From: Doryteuthis pealeii
Lineage: Eukaryota > Mollusca > Cephalopoda > Myopsida > Loliginidae
DNA: 64,000 nt
NCBI GenBank assembly: GCA_023376005.1
Contig: CM042152.1
Coordinates: 77,575,894 to 77,639,893 of the forward strand
Reading direction: 5' to 3'
Below, piece after piece: positions 11,700 through 23,575 of the stretch. Under the pieces are notes generated by a model. That model did no database searches, had not been told where the DNA came from, and saw nothing but the letters and a program-made list of their open reading frames with translations. Each line of letters starts with the position of its first letter. The stretch's first letter is position 1. The translations under genes and the position numbers were made by a program.

Positions 11700-11984
11700 A
11701 ACCCTGTAAAACATACATTCAAATTATTCACGTCATATATATGTAAACATTTATTTCTTAGTGATATATATAACACACATTGCCAGGAATTTAAACACAT
11801 AAATGATGTTTTGCAGTTTTTAGGCAAATCTATCTCAGCTCGACCTTAACAGACATTGTTAATAAATAAGATGCTAATTAAGATTAAATAATGAATATTT
11901 AATAACCATTTAGAATATAACAAATAACTAAATTGTGACGTTGTAACGTAGTTTTGGTTACTGACAGAAGGACACACAATCTCC
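11700..11984 (+). repeat. Dispersed repeat family 5, copy 1
   Basis: Similar over about 250 bp to 38705-38955. Shared words are ACATTTATTTCTTAGTGATA, TTGTTAATAAATAAGATG and GATTAAATAATGA, plus an end near ACACACAATCTCC. The last part also resembles the end of repeat family 9 (33.6 and 42.2 kb). The LINE copy at 11985 begins exactly where this similarity stops. Confidence 0.6.
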
Positions 11985-13333
11985 ATTTTGGATTTATCCC
12001 AAACTCTAGCTGTTGTGATCAACTTGTAGAGTTCCTAGAGGACATCACCCGGATCACTGATGGGGACTCATGAGTATGCATTGTCTACCTTGACTTTGCT
12101 AAGGCCTTCAACTCTGTGCCGCACAAAAGACTTTTGGCAAAACTCTCTGCAATGGGTGTGAAGGATGATCTTTTTAACTGGTTAAAGTCCTTCGTTCACA
12201 ACCGGAGAGAGGTAGGTACAGTTCTTGGGCAACACTCCTCACCATATGAGATGTCATCTGGGGTACCACAGGGCTCAGTTCTTGGCCCCCTTTTGTTTGT
12301 TGCGTATATCAATGATATAGATAACTTAAGGAATACCATAGTACTGAAGTATGCAGATGACATCAAGCTGTACCTTGAGATTTAAAAAAAGACGGACCCT
12401 GAACGCTGCAGATCTTTATTGCAATCAGACCTGGACACAGTGCAACAATGGATCACCGACTGGCAACTGAAGCTGGCTGTGGACAAATGTACCACCATGC
12501 ATTTTGGGAGGAAAACCCCATCATACATATACTCCCTCCGCAACACTAATATCAAGGAATCTTCTTGTGAACGTGATCTGGATATTACTGTCAGCAGTGA
12601 TTTACGTTGAACGAAACACATCTCTAAAATTGTCAAAAAGGCCGAGGATGTCCTGGCTTCACTCAGCAAGACCTTTGTCAGCCGCTCACCGGCTATCTAT
12701 TTGAAGCTGTACAAAGCTATGGTGCGGCCACACTTGGAGTTTGCATCACCGGTCTGGAACCCGTATCTTGCTCAGAATATTAACCTCCTAGAAACTGTAC
12801 AGAGACGTGCAACCAAACGAATTCCCTCCACCAGGCATCTGCCATACTCTGAACGTCTCGCTGCCCTGGGAATTGATTCATTGAAACTTCGGCGTCTGGC
12901 AACTGACCTGGTAAACGCTCATAAGGTCATTAATCATCTTAACAACAGCAACCTTGAGCACCTTTTTATCTCCATCTTTCTAACACACGTGGGCATGCCT
13001 ACAAAGTCAGAAAACAGCACTGCTCACATGACTTTCAGAAACATTTTTTCATGCTCAGAATTGTTGAGACATGGAATAAACTGCTCGTGTCTGTTGTAGG
13101 CTGCCGAAACACTGAATCTTTCAAAGCCTCCATGCTTCCTGTAGTACGCCGACACTTTACCTGATGCCACTCTCCATATACATATGCACACACGCGCACA
13201 CATACATGCATATTACTACTGTAAACTGTTCATGTTCCTGACACTAATACATTATTCTGTGTACTTGACATGAGACTTTGATGAGTTGTGGTGCACCTGA
13301 GCACCGTACACAATAAATTTCATTATTATTATA
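11985..13333 (+). pseudogene. CR1/Jockey-like LINE, 5'-truncated copy B (RT to 3' end)
   Basis: This copy starts inside RT. It carries VYLDFAKAFNSVPHKRLLAK, SSGVPQGSVLGPLLFVAYIN and the intact catalytic KYADDIKLYLEI. Next come the thumb region (LDTVQQWITDWQLKLAVDKC) and the conserved C-terminal segments (RPHLEFASPVWNPYLAQNIN; HKVINHLNNSNLEHLF). Scattered stops break it, for example after YLEI and at 12608. The 3' UTR has CA-rich microsatellite sequence and ends AATAAATTTCATTATTATT, giving the family's 3' terminus. It is closely similar to the copies at 3190, 15120, 45781 and (inverted) 31795. Confidence 0.9.
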
Positions 13334-14154
13334 TATTTGCTTGCTTTTAATATGTTCAAAAATAAAATAATATTAGAAATCAATAACATACTGGTTAAAA
13401 ATTAGTCTGAGGCTCATCTTTTGAATTAGATGGAGTTGTTTTTTTTAGCCGTTTAATATCTGTTCCATTCATAATAATTAAAGAACTTTCTTTTCTTTTA
13501 TGTCTTAATTCTAATCATCTATTTAATTGCAATTTTTTCTCTTGAATATCAACTCTAATAAAAAAAAGAATTAAAAAAATGAATATAAATGAATTTATTA
13601 AATTCTATTTCTTCATGAATATCTCCTTTGAAATTGATAATATCTTATGTTCTTAAGGCAAAAATGTTAACTTATGATCCTAAATTAATAAATCTTATTA
13701 TAATGGATATTGTGTGTGATTGTAATTGAAATGTGGCTGAAAAGTACATACCGACATGTTGGAATTGGGCGTGTGGTTGAGGAGTGCTTACTGGCATTCT
13801 GTAACTAATGAGAAGTCAGAAGGGAGAAGAGGTGTCTTCTTAAAGGAGTGTGTAATGCATTGTGGGTAAGTGGGTGGGAATGAAAGACACTGGCTTCCTG
13901 GCCAGTAGTAGTGTCTTGCCCCAGTTAAAGTCTAAGTTTGAATGGTTGAGAGATTATCTTGGAGGTCGGAAGTGGGTCCTTTTACCTGCACATACTCGGA
14001 GGGTTCTTCCGGTATGAAGGCTCATGGGAGTGATCTATTTCACTAATTAATTATTTGATAATAATAATGATTTATTTACATACAATAATGGTTTACATGT
14101 TTCTATCGAATAGAAATAATTTTCAAACAGATGTATTTGTCGCATAAATGAGAC
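13334..14154. other. Gene-free stretch
   Basis: 13334-13720 is AT-rich without recognisable elements. 13740-14040 is GC-richer and has no convincing open frame; it could be a degraded repeat or SINE body, but I recognise no tRNA-like boxes. No gene seen. Confidence 0.35.
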
Positions 14155-14260
14155 ACTAAAATTAACAGGTACAAGCACTCCAGGTCAGAGTGAAGTTAGG
14201 AGTAATGGAAATGAAAGTGGGTAACCCACACTTTCCAGAACTGAAACATCATTACCAAAT
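14155..14260 (-). repeat. Dispersed repeat family 3, inverted fragment
   Basis: Read on the - strand, it contains an ordered match to 1340-1440: a variant of GAGGTTCCAGTTCTGGA, then CACTCTGACCTGGAGTG and ACCTGTTA. It is truncated on both sides. Confidence 0.5.
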
Positions 14261-14264
14261 GATT

Positions 14265-14870
14265 CAAATGACCAAAGGTTGAACCCCCTACAATCATAAT
14301 TGATTTTAAAAAACAAACAATATTTTCAAGTTCTATTTAATAAAATAAGCTATTCATTATAAAATTACATCATTAATGAATTAATGAATAAAGTACTGAA
14401 AATTTCATTAAAATGTGATTATTACTTGATTTTTGGTGATTGTTTTAAAATCTAAAAAATTAAAAAAATTATTACCTCCTTTGATTTTTTAAAAGTACCT
14501 TCATAGAAAAATATCCGGCGAGTATTATTCGGAGAGTATCAGGCGAGCTTGACATCTCACAATTTAGTGTTGCTCGTCATTTTTAAAACCTCTGCAAAAG
14601 TATTCGGAATTACCGAATTGTGCTTCACGTTACCAAAATATTTCAAGATTTTCAATTCACCCGAGTACATTAAAAGAAATATTTTTCAATTTTGAAACTT
14701 CAGTTCAAACATATTAAGAGTTGTCTCCCTTGTCTACAGTGAAATTTTAAATAATATATTTACGCGCGAAAACAGAGGCATGAAAAATGAAAATGAGTCT
14801 ATTTTTAACTTTTAATAATTAACATATAAAATAGATATTACATAAAAATCAGAATGAAAATTTGCAGTCC
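14265..14870. repeat. AT-rich dispersed repeat with mariner scrap
   Basis: 14670-14870 repeats 6820-7010 nearly word for word (AATTTTGAAACTTCAGTTCA; AGTTGTCTCCCTTG). 14265-14480 resembles 61360-61570. Inside lies a mariner transposase relic (listed separately). No host gene. Confidence 0.55.
14505..14680 (+). pseudogene. mariner transposase fragment
   Basis: Broken translation gives IIRRVSGELDISQFSVARHF, then NYRIVLHVTKIFQDFQFTRV. This aligns with the second HTH and linker of mariner transposases (R.V.GEL.IS.SSV.RHL followed by R.VPH..T). It parallels the fragment at 34260-34640. Stops interrupt it and there is no catalytic domain. Confidence 0.6.
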
Positions 14871-15119
14871 AGATGGTCGAGTGATTACACAAATTTAAAT
14901 CTTTGATTTGAAATTTGAGAAAATCAAAATTCATAATTAACACATGAAAGGGAAATAACTCTTTTATGATGACCCATAAATTTAATAGAAACGAATATTT
15001 TCAGTTGGTAAAATAAAACTGTTGCGTTCATTCTGCCAGGTCAGAAAAAAGTGCACAGATATTCTGAAAATAAAAATCAGTGTCTCCTATTTAGAATATT
15101 AAATGCAAAAAAAATCCAT

Positions 15120-15918
15120 GCTGTTAAACACTAATATCAAGGAATCTTCTTGTGAACGTGATCTGGGTATTACTGTCAGCAGCGATTTATGTTGGATGAA
15201 ACACATCTCTAAAATTGTCAAGAAGGCCGAGGGTGTCCTGGGGTCACTCAGTAAGACCATTGTCAGCCGCTCCCTGATTATCTATTTAAAGCTGTATAAA
15301 GATATGGTGCTGCCACACTTGGAATTTGCATCAGCAGTCTGGAACCCCTACCTTGCTCAGAACATTAACTTCCTAGAAACTGTATAGAGATGTACAACCA
15401 AACAAATACCCTTCATCAGGCATCTGCCATATTCTGAACATCTTACTGCCCTGGGAATGGATTCATTGAAACTCCGGCGTCTGGCAACTAACCTGATAAA
15501 CGCTCATAAGGTCATTAATCATCTTAACAACAGCAACCTTGAGCACCTTTTTGATTTCTATGTTTCTAACACACGTGGGCATGCCTACAAAGTCAGAAAA
15601 CAGCATAGCTCACATGACTTTTGGAAACATTTTTTCACGCTCAGGGTTGCCGAGGCATGGAATAAACTGCCTGCGTCCGTTGTGAGCTGCCGGAACACTG
15701 CATCTTTCAAAGCGTCCATGCTTCCTGTAATCCGCCAACACTATACATGATACCCACCTCCACACACATATGCACGCACGCGCACACATACCTGTATATT
15801 ATTACTGTACGCTATTCATATTCATGACACTAATACATTATCCTATGTACTAGACATGAACTTTGATGAGTTGTGGTGAACCTGAGCACTGTACACAATG
15901 AATTCATTATTATTATTA
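15120..15918 (+). pseudogene. CR1/Jockey-like LINE, 5'-truncated copy C
   Basis: Only the C-terminal third remains: TNIKESSCERDLGITVSSDL, then LPHLEFASAVWNPYLAQNIN, HKVINHLNNSNLEHLFDFYV and AEAWNKLPASVVSC. It ends with the same 3' UTR and TTATTATTATT terminus as copy B. One stop near 15387 splits the frame. It inserted into AT-rich repeat sequence. Confidence 0.88.
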
Positions 15919-15919
15919 A

Positions 15920-16115
15920 AATTTTATTTTCTAATTATCTTCACAAATATAAATCAAATCCTCCTTATTTTTGCTAAAAAAAAAAGCAAGACCTGGTGAT
16001 AGTGAATGTGTATATATATTTACTTTGTCGTTAATTGTTTTCTTTTCGTAGTTTCCTCCGGACATACATACACACAACTGCCCTTTATATATGTATATAT
16101 TAAACTATCTCAAGA
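15920..16115 (+). repeat. Dispersed repeat family 6, partial copy
   Basis: Matches the 3' part of the copies at 25165-25450 and 47150-47450: GCAAGACCTGGTGATA, TGTATATATATTTACTTTG and the GGACATACAT region. The characteristic 5' end (ACTAGAAACGGCTACCCAGC) is missing here. Confidence 0.6.
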
Positions 16116-16644
16116 CAGCAAGCTCGGAGATGTTGGCTCGAACGGACAGCCGGCCATTGCGATCAGTTTCTTCTCGTCACCCAACCAAATCTCATTTTTC
16201 TAAACTAACATCTCATGTTGACGATCAAATGAGAGAAGAGGTCAAAATACAGGTCAAAAACTGTCAATCAAATTACCTGTATTTTCCACAAACTGTTAGA
16301 TTGATTTTATCTACACTACCGTACATAAATGATAGGTATTCCATCAATTAGATAACACAGACTATCGTGACTTCTACTTCACCGCATATATATATTGTCC
16401 AAAGTGTAAAAATACGGCTTTTCGTCTCACGTAGTTTAACTCCTTCTGGTATAGAACAACAAACACCGTGGGTAGGGTAACTTCTTTATTCCTTTCACCA
16501 GAAGTGTAAAAAAACTGTTCTCTTTAAGGAAGAACACGGAGAGGGTTTGAACGCATCCGCCTATGGTGAGCAAGGGTGAAAAAGAGTTAAAATGGTCCGC
16601 GTGCTGGGGGAAAAAAAAGTTTCCGGTAACAAAAGCAGCAGCAG
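16116..16644. other. Gene-free stretch
   Basis: Mixed composition with no convincing coding frame. The GC-richer part at 16430-16640 leads into the LTR-like repeat and may belong to it, although the other copy (55986) does not share it. Confidence 0.3.
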
Positions 16645-17258
16645 ATTTAATCGGAAATTCCACAGAGAATTATCTTCCTCTGCTGCTAGGGGGTAAATCG
16701 CCAACAGGAGGTTGGCGCGAGAATCAAACCAAACCTGACTTATCAGGGAACAGTTACCGAGGGAAGTCGCAAAAATAAGCGTTCCCTAGACTTGACTTGT
16801 CTACATGCCGTCGACCTGGACGGAGGCGTTTTTTTCCAGCATACTTTCTGAAGGCCGTTTCGACAGCATACTTATCAGAAGGCTGAGGACCCAAATAGTC
16901 AACTTAAAAGGGCCCCATCCACCGTCATTTAAAAGAACAGTCACCCAGGCGAGAAGCTTCTAAAATAGCATCCCCTACTTTACTTCTCGGACGAGAACCG
17001 ACAAAACGGACGCGTCTCTACAGAACTCTACAACCAGCGACCAGAATACACCTGTTAGCGCCATTCTCCACGAACAGTATTTAACCTCACAGATAAGTCT
17101 GGTAGCAAATGCCAATAAAATTTGCAACAAGTTCTTGTATTATTTGTCAATACATGTATTAAATTTCCATTGTGTGTTTGTCTTCTTTCGTCCGAACAAC
17201 TTGCCTACAACTGGGAGATTTAAGACCCCCCCCCCCTTTAAACCCGTAATTCGTCTTA
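16645..17258 (+). repeat. LTR-like repeat family 7, copy 1
   Basis: Similar over about 550 bp to 55986-56540. Both contain CAGAGAATTATCTTCC, GCCAACAGGAGGTT, a TATA-like AGTATTTAACCTC, a polyadenylation-type AATAAAATTT about 40 bp later, and TTGCCTACAACTGGGAG. Promoter followed by polyA signal is the usual U3-R-U5 order, so a solo LTR is a fair guess. I could not fix TG...CA ends or a target duplication. Confidence 0.5.
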
Positions 17259-17696
17259 AAACGTATAAATACATCGGTATACAACATTCTCCCCTTTTCA
17301 CCCGGCGGCCATACGTGTTTGCTAGATTTTGGAAAAAGCAAACATATGATAGACCCTTCTCGTAGCAGTGTCAGCAAAACACTACAACTGAACACGGACG
17401 CACATATCCAACTAAAAACACCAATGGTAACACGAACGTGGCGAATTCTTCCTCACTAGCAGTAGTCAGTTAAGCAAAGTCCACCTAACTAAATGCTTAC
17501 TCCAAATAAAATAAATAAATGGCTTGATAGTAGCAAAATAGTCTTTTGGGTCGTTGATTTGGTGCCTTTAGGAAATCAGCCTGGTTAAATGGATGTGGGA
17601 TATACTGTCTCACACATTGTCCAAAAGCAAACTCCTACTGTTCCATTGTCTAGTGTTATAGAAATTAAGGGAATCTGTTAGTATATAAAGAAGGGC
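17259..17696. other. Gene-free stretch
   Basis: Mixed-composition DNA with poly-C near 17227 just upstream. Short frames on both strands show no recognisable domain. Nothing supported. Confidence 0.35.
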
Positions 17697-17942
17697 CGGG
17701 TTAGCTCAGTCGGTAGAGCGTTCGGCTAGAAACCACAAGATTCCTAGTTCGATACCCGCCCTTGCCAACTCAGCGTATGAGTAGCACAGGGATCTGTGCG
17801 GTAAAGTAAGGAACTGATGGGAAGTGTGGCGCTCCACCTCAGATGCTAAACAATCTCATTGGTCTAGCGCTAGTGAAAAGGGGATAGACTCCCTCGCAGC
17901 ATGGCCGATACCGACATTGGGCCGCCCCGACGACTTTACTTA
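17697..17942 (+). repeat. SINE family 1, copy 2
   Basis: The head is GGTTAGCTCAGTCGGTAGAG with B box AGTTCGATACC. The body is GAGTAGCACAGGGATCTGTG and the tail CCCCGACGACTTTACTT. Full length and close to the consensus of the other copies. Confidence 0.88.
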
Positions 17943-20779
17943 ACTTAGTTATATAAATGGTTTTATTTCAAGTGACAACGAGGCGTCTGTGATTGGACTA
18001 TTTTGTTGTATACCCTTTTCTTACTTCTTACTTCTGGTCGTATTTTCTTCTGGCCGGCTTTGGTTCTATCTTCTAACTCTTGCGTCTGGTGTTGACTTGG
18101 GGACTTCGGTTGTCTTCTATGGGGATTTCTCGTTATCAGAAGCCCTGTGTCATTGTTAGTTTTTAAATAAACACAATACTTCGATTTACTTTTGATCTTA
18201 TTTTATTGTTAATCCCCAAACCAGACGTCTGCGCAGATCCTTACATCCTACGAGATCAGCTCCTACTTGCTAACTGACTGATTTACTTTCTATCCTTTAA
18301 CCGGAACAGGGTCTTCTATGCCTTCCGGTTCTCACGATTTATCCCCGGAAGGCAGGGTGAGAGTGAGGTCAAGCGCCGTCACTCACTCTCAAGGCCATCA
18401 GCTGCACTAATCGCCATTATGTTTCTACACTACCTTATATAAGTATTAGGTTACCAAAAATTATGTAACAATTTGACCATTCCACGTGAGTCAGGAAAAA
18501 AACTATAATTGAGCCAAAACAAAGTTGTCAAAAGTGTGTTGTGTATTGATTATGTTTTATGGGATTCGGGTGTATGTGTTGCATTTGTGTTGGCAGAATG
18601 AAAACAATTTACAAAATAAAGTAATTTAGGTAAAAGCGCTTGGCCAAGTCAACGTGTCACTGAGTTATGGCACTTGTATGCTACTTCGATATCTTTGGGT
18701 TCTATGAGCTGCTGAGAAAAATGTCTTTCCTAGAGCGACGCTAGCGATAGAAAGAAAGAACAGAAAATAAATAAAAAACGAAACAAAGACAGAGCATGAT
18801 CCATTACCGGAAATTTTGAACCCAGAAGTCAGGTGACCAAAATTCCTCCCATGATGGGAAAAACGTGTAGTGGGCCGGTGAAAATGAATTCCAATCCTAC
18901 TAACAATATTTTAGATGACGAAAAAGGAAAAGAACGCAAGTTATACAAAAATGGAAGAACAACAAACACGTGGTATATAGTTAACAAACAACAAAGAAAT
19001 TTATTTCGTGATCGTGGTTGGCAGAAGGTTGGATTGTCGGCTGGTTGGATCGAATGGTCGGATCGTAGTGGGCGGGAGACTTGATAAACTAGAAAAAGTG
19101 TTAATAATTTACATTCCTAAGATAATTGCCTCGTCGTTAGAGTAATGCCAGGTAAAATTTAAGTCCCGTATCTTGATGTCATCAGCATTTCTGGCGTCAG
19201 GCTGCCGGGTTGTGAGGCCATATCCGTTGCTTCTAGTTGTGGCAGCTCTCCATGTTCAGATCATGTACCGTTGATCATATCAGCGACTCGGGCGTCGGAC
19301 TGGTTGTCGTGAAGCTGCTGTTCATCGCATCGTGGAAAAATCCAACTGCTACATGCCAAGGAAAAAATTCCATCTTACTTGTTAATTCGCAGTCGGCTTA
19401 TGATGGGAAAAACGTGCTTTTATATTTATATATATCCTTACCGGCTCCGATTTGATCCTTTTCTTTTTGGCGGTAATGATTTACGGCCCTCCTGGAATTT
19501 CAACGCGCGTACGTATTAGTAAGTATGCCACATGACCTGTCTTATCAAATCAGATTCTAGAGATCGATTAATTATTTTTTTTTAATCTCGTTTATCTAAA
19601 ATTGTGAAAGTTTTTTTGTTTTTTGTTTTTTTTTAAATTTGGATAGGGGTTATGGTTGGCGCGTCTTCTATGTTTTCTTTCCATTATTTATCAAATATAG
19701 GAGTTTATCCTACAAATGTAAATTTATATTTATTGTATTCTTGTCATTTTACTTAGTCTATTTTCAACTTTTTCTTTTTTTTAGATTATTTTTAATGATT
19801 TTTTTAAATACCTACGCAGGTTAAAAAGGTGGAGTTTTGTTTCGCTTTTGATGTTGTTTCATTTTTAAAACAAATATCAAATAATTTATTTATTTTGCTT
19901 GTTTTGAACAGTATGTGAAAGTGTCACCCACGAAAGTGAACTCCCATCAAAATAAACATGGAATTTTTTTTTTACTTATGTCAGTGTTTTTGTGATTTGA
20001 TTCATGATTCTATATCATCTGGTAATGACAATCAAATTTGTTTTATTTCTGTACAACAATAATTTATAGCACGTTTTATAGGACGTTTTCTAATATAAAT
20101 TCGAAAAACTATTGTAAAATATTTAAAGAAAAAAAATTTAAAGTATTTGTGTATTTTCATTAAAGAAATCTTCCGTTATTTCTACGGTAATGTGGAAAAA
20201 ATTATATAGAATTGTAATACTTCCATTCATCATCTAGTTAAGAGTAAGTTACAGTCATTTGTTACATTGTTTTATTGAACAATTATATTTAAGTTCCTAA
20301 AATTATATATATGATTTATGCTGTAACTCGACTTTAGTGATTGGGAGAGGAAAAGACTAAATACATATGGCTGGTGGTGGAATTTTAGCGAAATGAAAAC
20401 GTATTTTTGGGATTTAATTACTCAGTAAAAAAAAAAAAATTTTTAATTTAAAAAATGACTGAAACTTAATCTTAACTAGATGGTGAATGTAAGTATTGCA
20501 TTTATAAATAATTTGTTGGTACATTACCGCAGAAATTTTCTTTATTGGGCTATTCTATACAAACACTAAAAATTCCTATTATAAAACCAGGCAAAAATAT
20601 CTAATACAAAAAAGAAAAAAGAAAAGAAAATAGCGGGACTTAGGGATAAAACACATGTGAATTGTAACTGGTTATTATTTTGAACGTTCATCGACATGTA
20701 ATAAAGTTATTAAGATTGACGTTCGATTTGTTAGCCAATGCAACTGGAGGTGAATAATAATAACGGCTCATAGTAGAAC
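17943..20779. other. Gene-poor region
   Basis: 18000-18420 is GC-richer, with CCGGAAGGC/GCCTTCCGG words near 18325-18355 that could pair, but no gene. A 17-bp exact direct repeat (ATGATGGGAAAAACGTG) at 18851 and 19400 brackets about 530 bp that reads as partly open (18833-19084), with no domain I know. 19480-20779 is AT-rich with homopolymers. No coding region supported. Confidence 0.35.
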
Positions 20780-20946
20780 ACGCTTCATTTGCCGGCCATT
20801 TTGTGTGATTGGCTGAAGTTGTTGTTACTTATTGGGATTTATAAGATTGACTGAGAGGGTTGTGTGCAAGTTTGTATTTTTGCTGTCTTCTTATCAGCCT
20901 CGACTTTTGACAAAGGAATCAGGGGAAAGTACACAAATGCTTTATT
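20780..20946 (+). promoter_or_regulatory. Candidate promoter and non-coding first exon
   Basis: A GC-richer island in AT-rich DNA contains GCCGGCCATTTTG (YY1-like CCAT), GATTGGCTG (a CCAAT box on the top strand as ATTGG) and a TATA-like ATTTATAAG at about 20838. Around 100 bp later TTTATT is followed by the good splice donor GTAAGTATT (20947). This would suit a 5' UTR exon of TMEM98, whose first coding exon has a 3' splice site at 39380. The link across 18 kb is inference. Confidence 0.3.
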
Positions 20947-21277
20947 GTAAGTATTGGAGTTTGGACTAATTTTTTAAAAGATTGTTTTGTTTTTTTTTGG
21001 TCAATTTTTTTTTCTTGTTCTTTAAAAGTAAAACTAAAACAAAACAAAAACATTTTGTGCTAAAAATAAATTCTTGTTTTGTGTCTCTTAAAATATTTTT
21101 CGAATTTTATTTTCAACCAAATTTTAAGGGACAAAAATGATTAAAGAAAAAAAAGAAAGAAAATAAAATGATTAAGTTTCTTCTTGAAAAATAAAATTCT
21201 AAAATTAAGATAAATTAATTGATTTATCGATTAATTTGGGTTTTTGCTTTTAAAAAAGTTTAACAAACTTTTTTAAA

Positions 21278-21500
21278 GTAAATTCGTCGGGGTGGCCTAA
21301 AGTCGGTATCAGTCAGACAGCGAGGGAGTCTATCCCCTTTACACTAGCGCTAGACCGAGGAGATTGTTTTTGCGTCTGAGGTGGTGCGCCACACCTACAG
21401 ATGCCTGTGCTACTCATACGCTGAGTTGGCGAGGAGCCGCGATCGAACCAGGAACCTTGTGGTATCCTAGTCGGACGCTCTACCGACTGAGCTAAACCGA
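21278..21500 (-). repeat. SINE family 1, copy 3
   Basis: Reverse orientation. It ends on the + strand with CGCTCTACCGACTGAGCTAA, the complement of the tRNA-like A box, and includes GAGGGAGTCTATCCCCTTT and CTACTCATACGCTGAGTTGG. Slightly shortened in the body. Confidence 0.87.
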
Positions 21501-21889
21501 TAATTAATTTATTGTAATTTTAGAATTTTATTTTTCAAGAAGAATTCTATTCATTTCTTCTTCTTTTAATTATCATTTATGACAAGACAAGTTAAACTTT
21601 AATTTGTCAAAGATATTCTACTTGTTATTTGTTTTTGTTGTCATTATTATTTATTTTTATTTTTGTTTTCTAATTATATATATTTATAACTTAATTCATA
21701 ATTAATTGATGATTGAAAATAGATAAATAGTAAGTAAAAGTAAAAATGATTATTAATCATTTTTACTTAAGATCAAAGTGTACTTTCTGTTTTCTTTTTT
21801 ATTTCCTCACTCACTTGTTGCCACTCAAATGAAAATCTTTCATTTGAATTTTATACTTTATATTCAAATCAAAAGTTCTTAACAAATCA
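21501..21889. other. Gene-free stretch
   Basis: AT-rich. A small inverted repeat AAAAATGATTATTAATCATT lies at 21742-21762, and TCTTGAAAAATAAAATTC-type words flank the SINE (21180 and 21525, inverted). No gene. Confidence 0.35.
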
Positions 21890-22060
21890 AAATAATTTGT
21901 ATTGTTTAGATTTTTCGGGCTGTTGTCCTCATTTTTATTGTTATATACACAACGTTTCGACCGATGTGCCCGGTCGCCTTCTTCAGGTGTTTCTGTGTTT
22001 CTTGCCAAACTTGTGTAAAATTCGGACAAATAAAATCCAAAGAATTTTCGGAATTTATTT
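21890..22060 (+). repeat. Dispersed repeat family 4 fragment
   Basis: GGGCTGTTGTCCTCATTTTT and TTGTTATATACACAACG match the start of the family 4 copies at 47640, 48700 (-) and 51680 (-). ACGTTTCGACCGATGTGCC and GCCTTCTTCAGGTG follow, resembling the terminal repeats of Penelope-like elements on the other strand. Short and degenerate. Confidence 0.45.
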
Positions 22061-22079
22061 CTTGTTTATCTCTAGGTAC

Positions 22080-22310
22080 TACCAATTTTCCCTGTGAAAT
22101 TTACCCCCCCCCCTATATTTAACACAACAAAACTTGCATAAAGGTTAATATTATCTTGAAATTTTTTTGTCCATTCAAAAGAAGAAACATTAAAAAAAAC
22201 TCCGGATGTTTTTTTTTTAATTTTCAGCTTACGGAAATAATGAAAATTATGAACGAAAAACAATGTTTTCATTTTTGCAATGTTAAATCAACTGAAATTT
22301 AACGTAGCTA
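22080..22310 (+). repeat. Dispersed repeat family 8, copy 1
   Basis: Ordered similarity with 55735-55935: a TTAACA(C/T)AA(C/T)AAAACTTG word, GTTAATATTATC, TTCAAAAGAAGAAACATTAA and a TTTTCAGC..ACG(G)AAATAATGA region. No coding capacity. Class unknown. Confidence 0.55.
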
Positions 22311-23394
22311 AAAACAAGATACGATTAGAGGATTTTTTTAAATTCTATGAAAAATCAATTAATTGTCCGATTTTCACGAAAATTTCCAGAACTATTTATC
22401 TTTGGATGTAAATATATCTGAAATAGTTTTTTCCTAAAATATATTAGGGGAATATTTTTTTTATTTTTTTTTACGAGGTCTGCCATTTTTTCATTTTATG
22501 AGATATAAAAAAAATGAACTGTCAGAAAACGTTTTTACTTTTTTTTTCTAGAAAGATAAGTGTCTGAATAACTATATCAAAAAAAATTATATAATGTACA
22601 ACGCAGTAATTTTTGTAGTAAAAATTCATGAATTCTAAAATAAAAAGTGCAAAAAAATGTCATAATATTATTATTTGAAAACTTTTTTTTTGCTTTTTTA
22701 ATTGATATGTACTATATTCTATTAAATTGTCAAGAAAAAAAAGATATTTTTTTTTGTGTATGTATACAAATCGAATTTTTCACAGATGTTTAAATATATG
22801 AATTTTAGAATTCAGGTGAACTAAAATTTTGTCCAATCAACGATATATTAATATTTTTTTTTAAATTTGTAATTTTTATTGTTGAATAGTAATGTTTGAT
22901 TTTTATAATATATGGAAGAGCAAAACTGACAACATTTGTAATACTTATTGTCTTTTGTAATACTTATTGTCTTTTCTTTACACTATAAGTTCAACTAAAA
23001 AAATATTCCAGAGTTATTCTGAAACTACCACAAAAAAAAAATCGTTGAAAACTCAATAATCGGTTATTGAATATGCACAAGAAAACAATTATGTTGAATA
23101 CAGCCACCCATACATTTAAATGTATAATTGTCAAAGAGAGATAATATGTAAAGTTACAATCCCCGTTTCCACATAAAAATAACTCTTTTTTATGTAAAAC
23201 AGATTATTTTATTTATTTATTTATTTTTCCCCAATTGGATAATTTGATCTTTGAATTAACTGTTTTTCTTTGTAACAACTTTTTATGTTTGTTATTTCTT
23301 TTTTGCGAGATTTAAAAAAAAAGGTAAAAAATATTTATGTTTCTTTTTTCAATATGGCCTAAACTGATCACGTAACGTATTTTCGTGGTACCTA
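22311..23394. other. AT-rich gene-free stretch
   Basis: Very AT-rich with many T runs. Short tandem duplication at 22940-22975 (TGTAATACTTATTGTCTTT twice). I see no gene or bounded element. Confidence 0.4.
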
Positions 23395-23575
23395 CTGATT
23401 ATGAATTCAGAGTGGACCTTCTCCTACACAGGTTGCCTACCAAGGCTAATGAGCCCGATAATCCGCCCTGATAGAAAGATGAGATGAATCCATGTCTTTA
23501 TCAAGGCAGGGTTAGTGCACATCAACTGTCTCAGCCTGAACTTGAACTCGGTTTGCCAATTCCATTTTACCGTGT
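23395..23575 (-). repeat. SINE family 2 relic
   Basis: Strongly diverged: CCTTCTCCTACACAGGTTGC and GGCTAATGAGCCCGATAAT follow the order of the family 2 body in reverse orientation, ending near CTTGAACTCGG. Old copy. Confidence 0.4.

Noticed and set aside
21940..22010. Possible fourth hammerhead on the - strand (CUGAAGA...GAAAC)
   Set aside because: The invariant CUGAUGA is CUGAAGA, and the flanking sequence does not form stem I. At most it is a Penelope-type terminal repeat relic.
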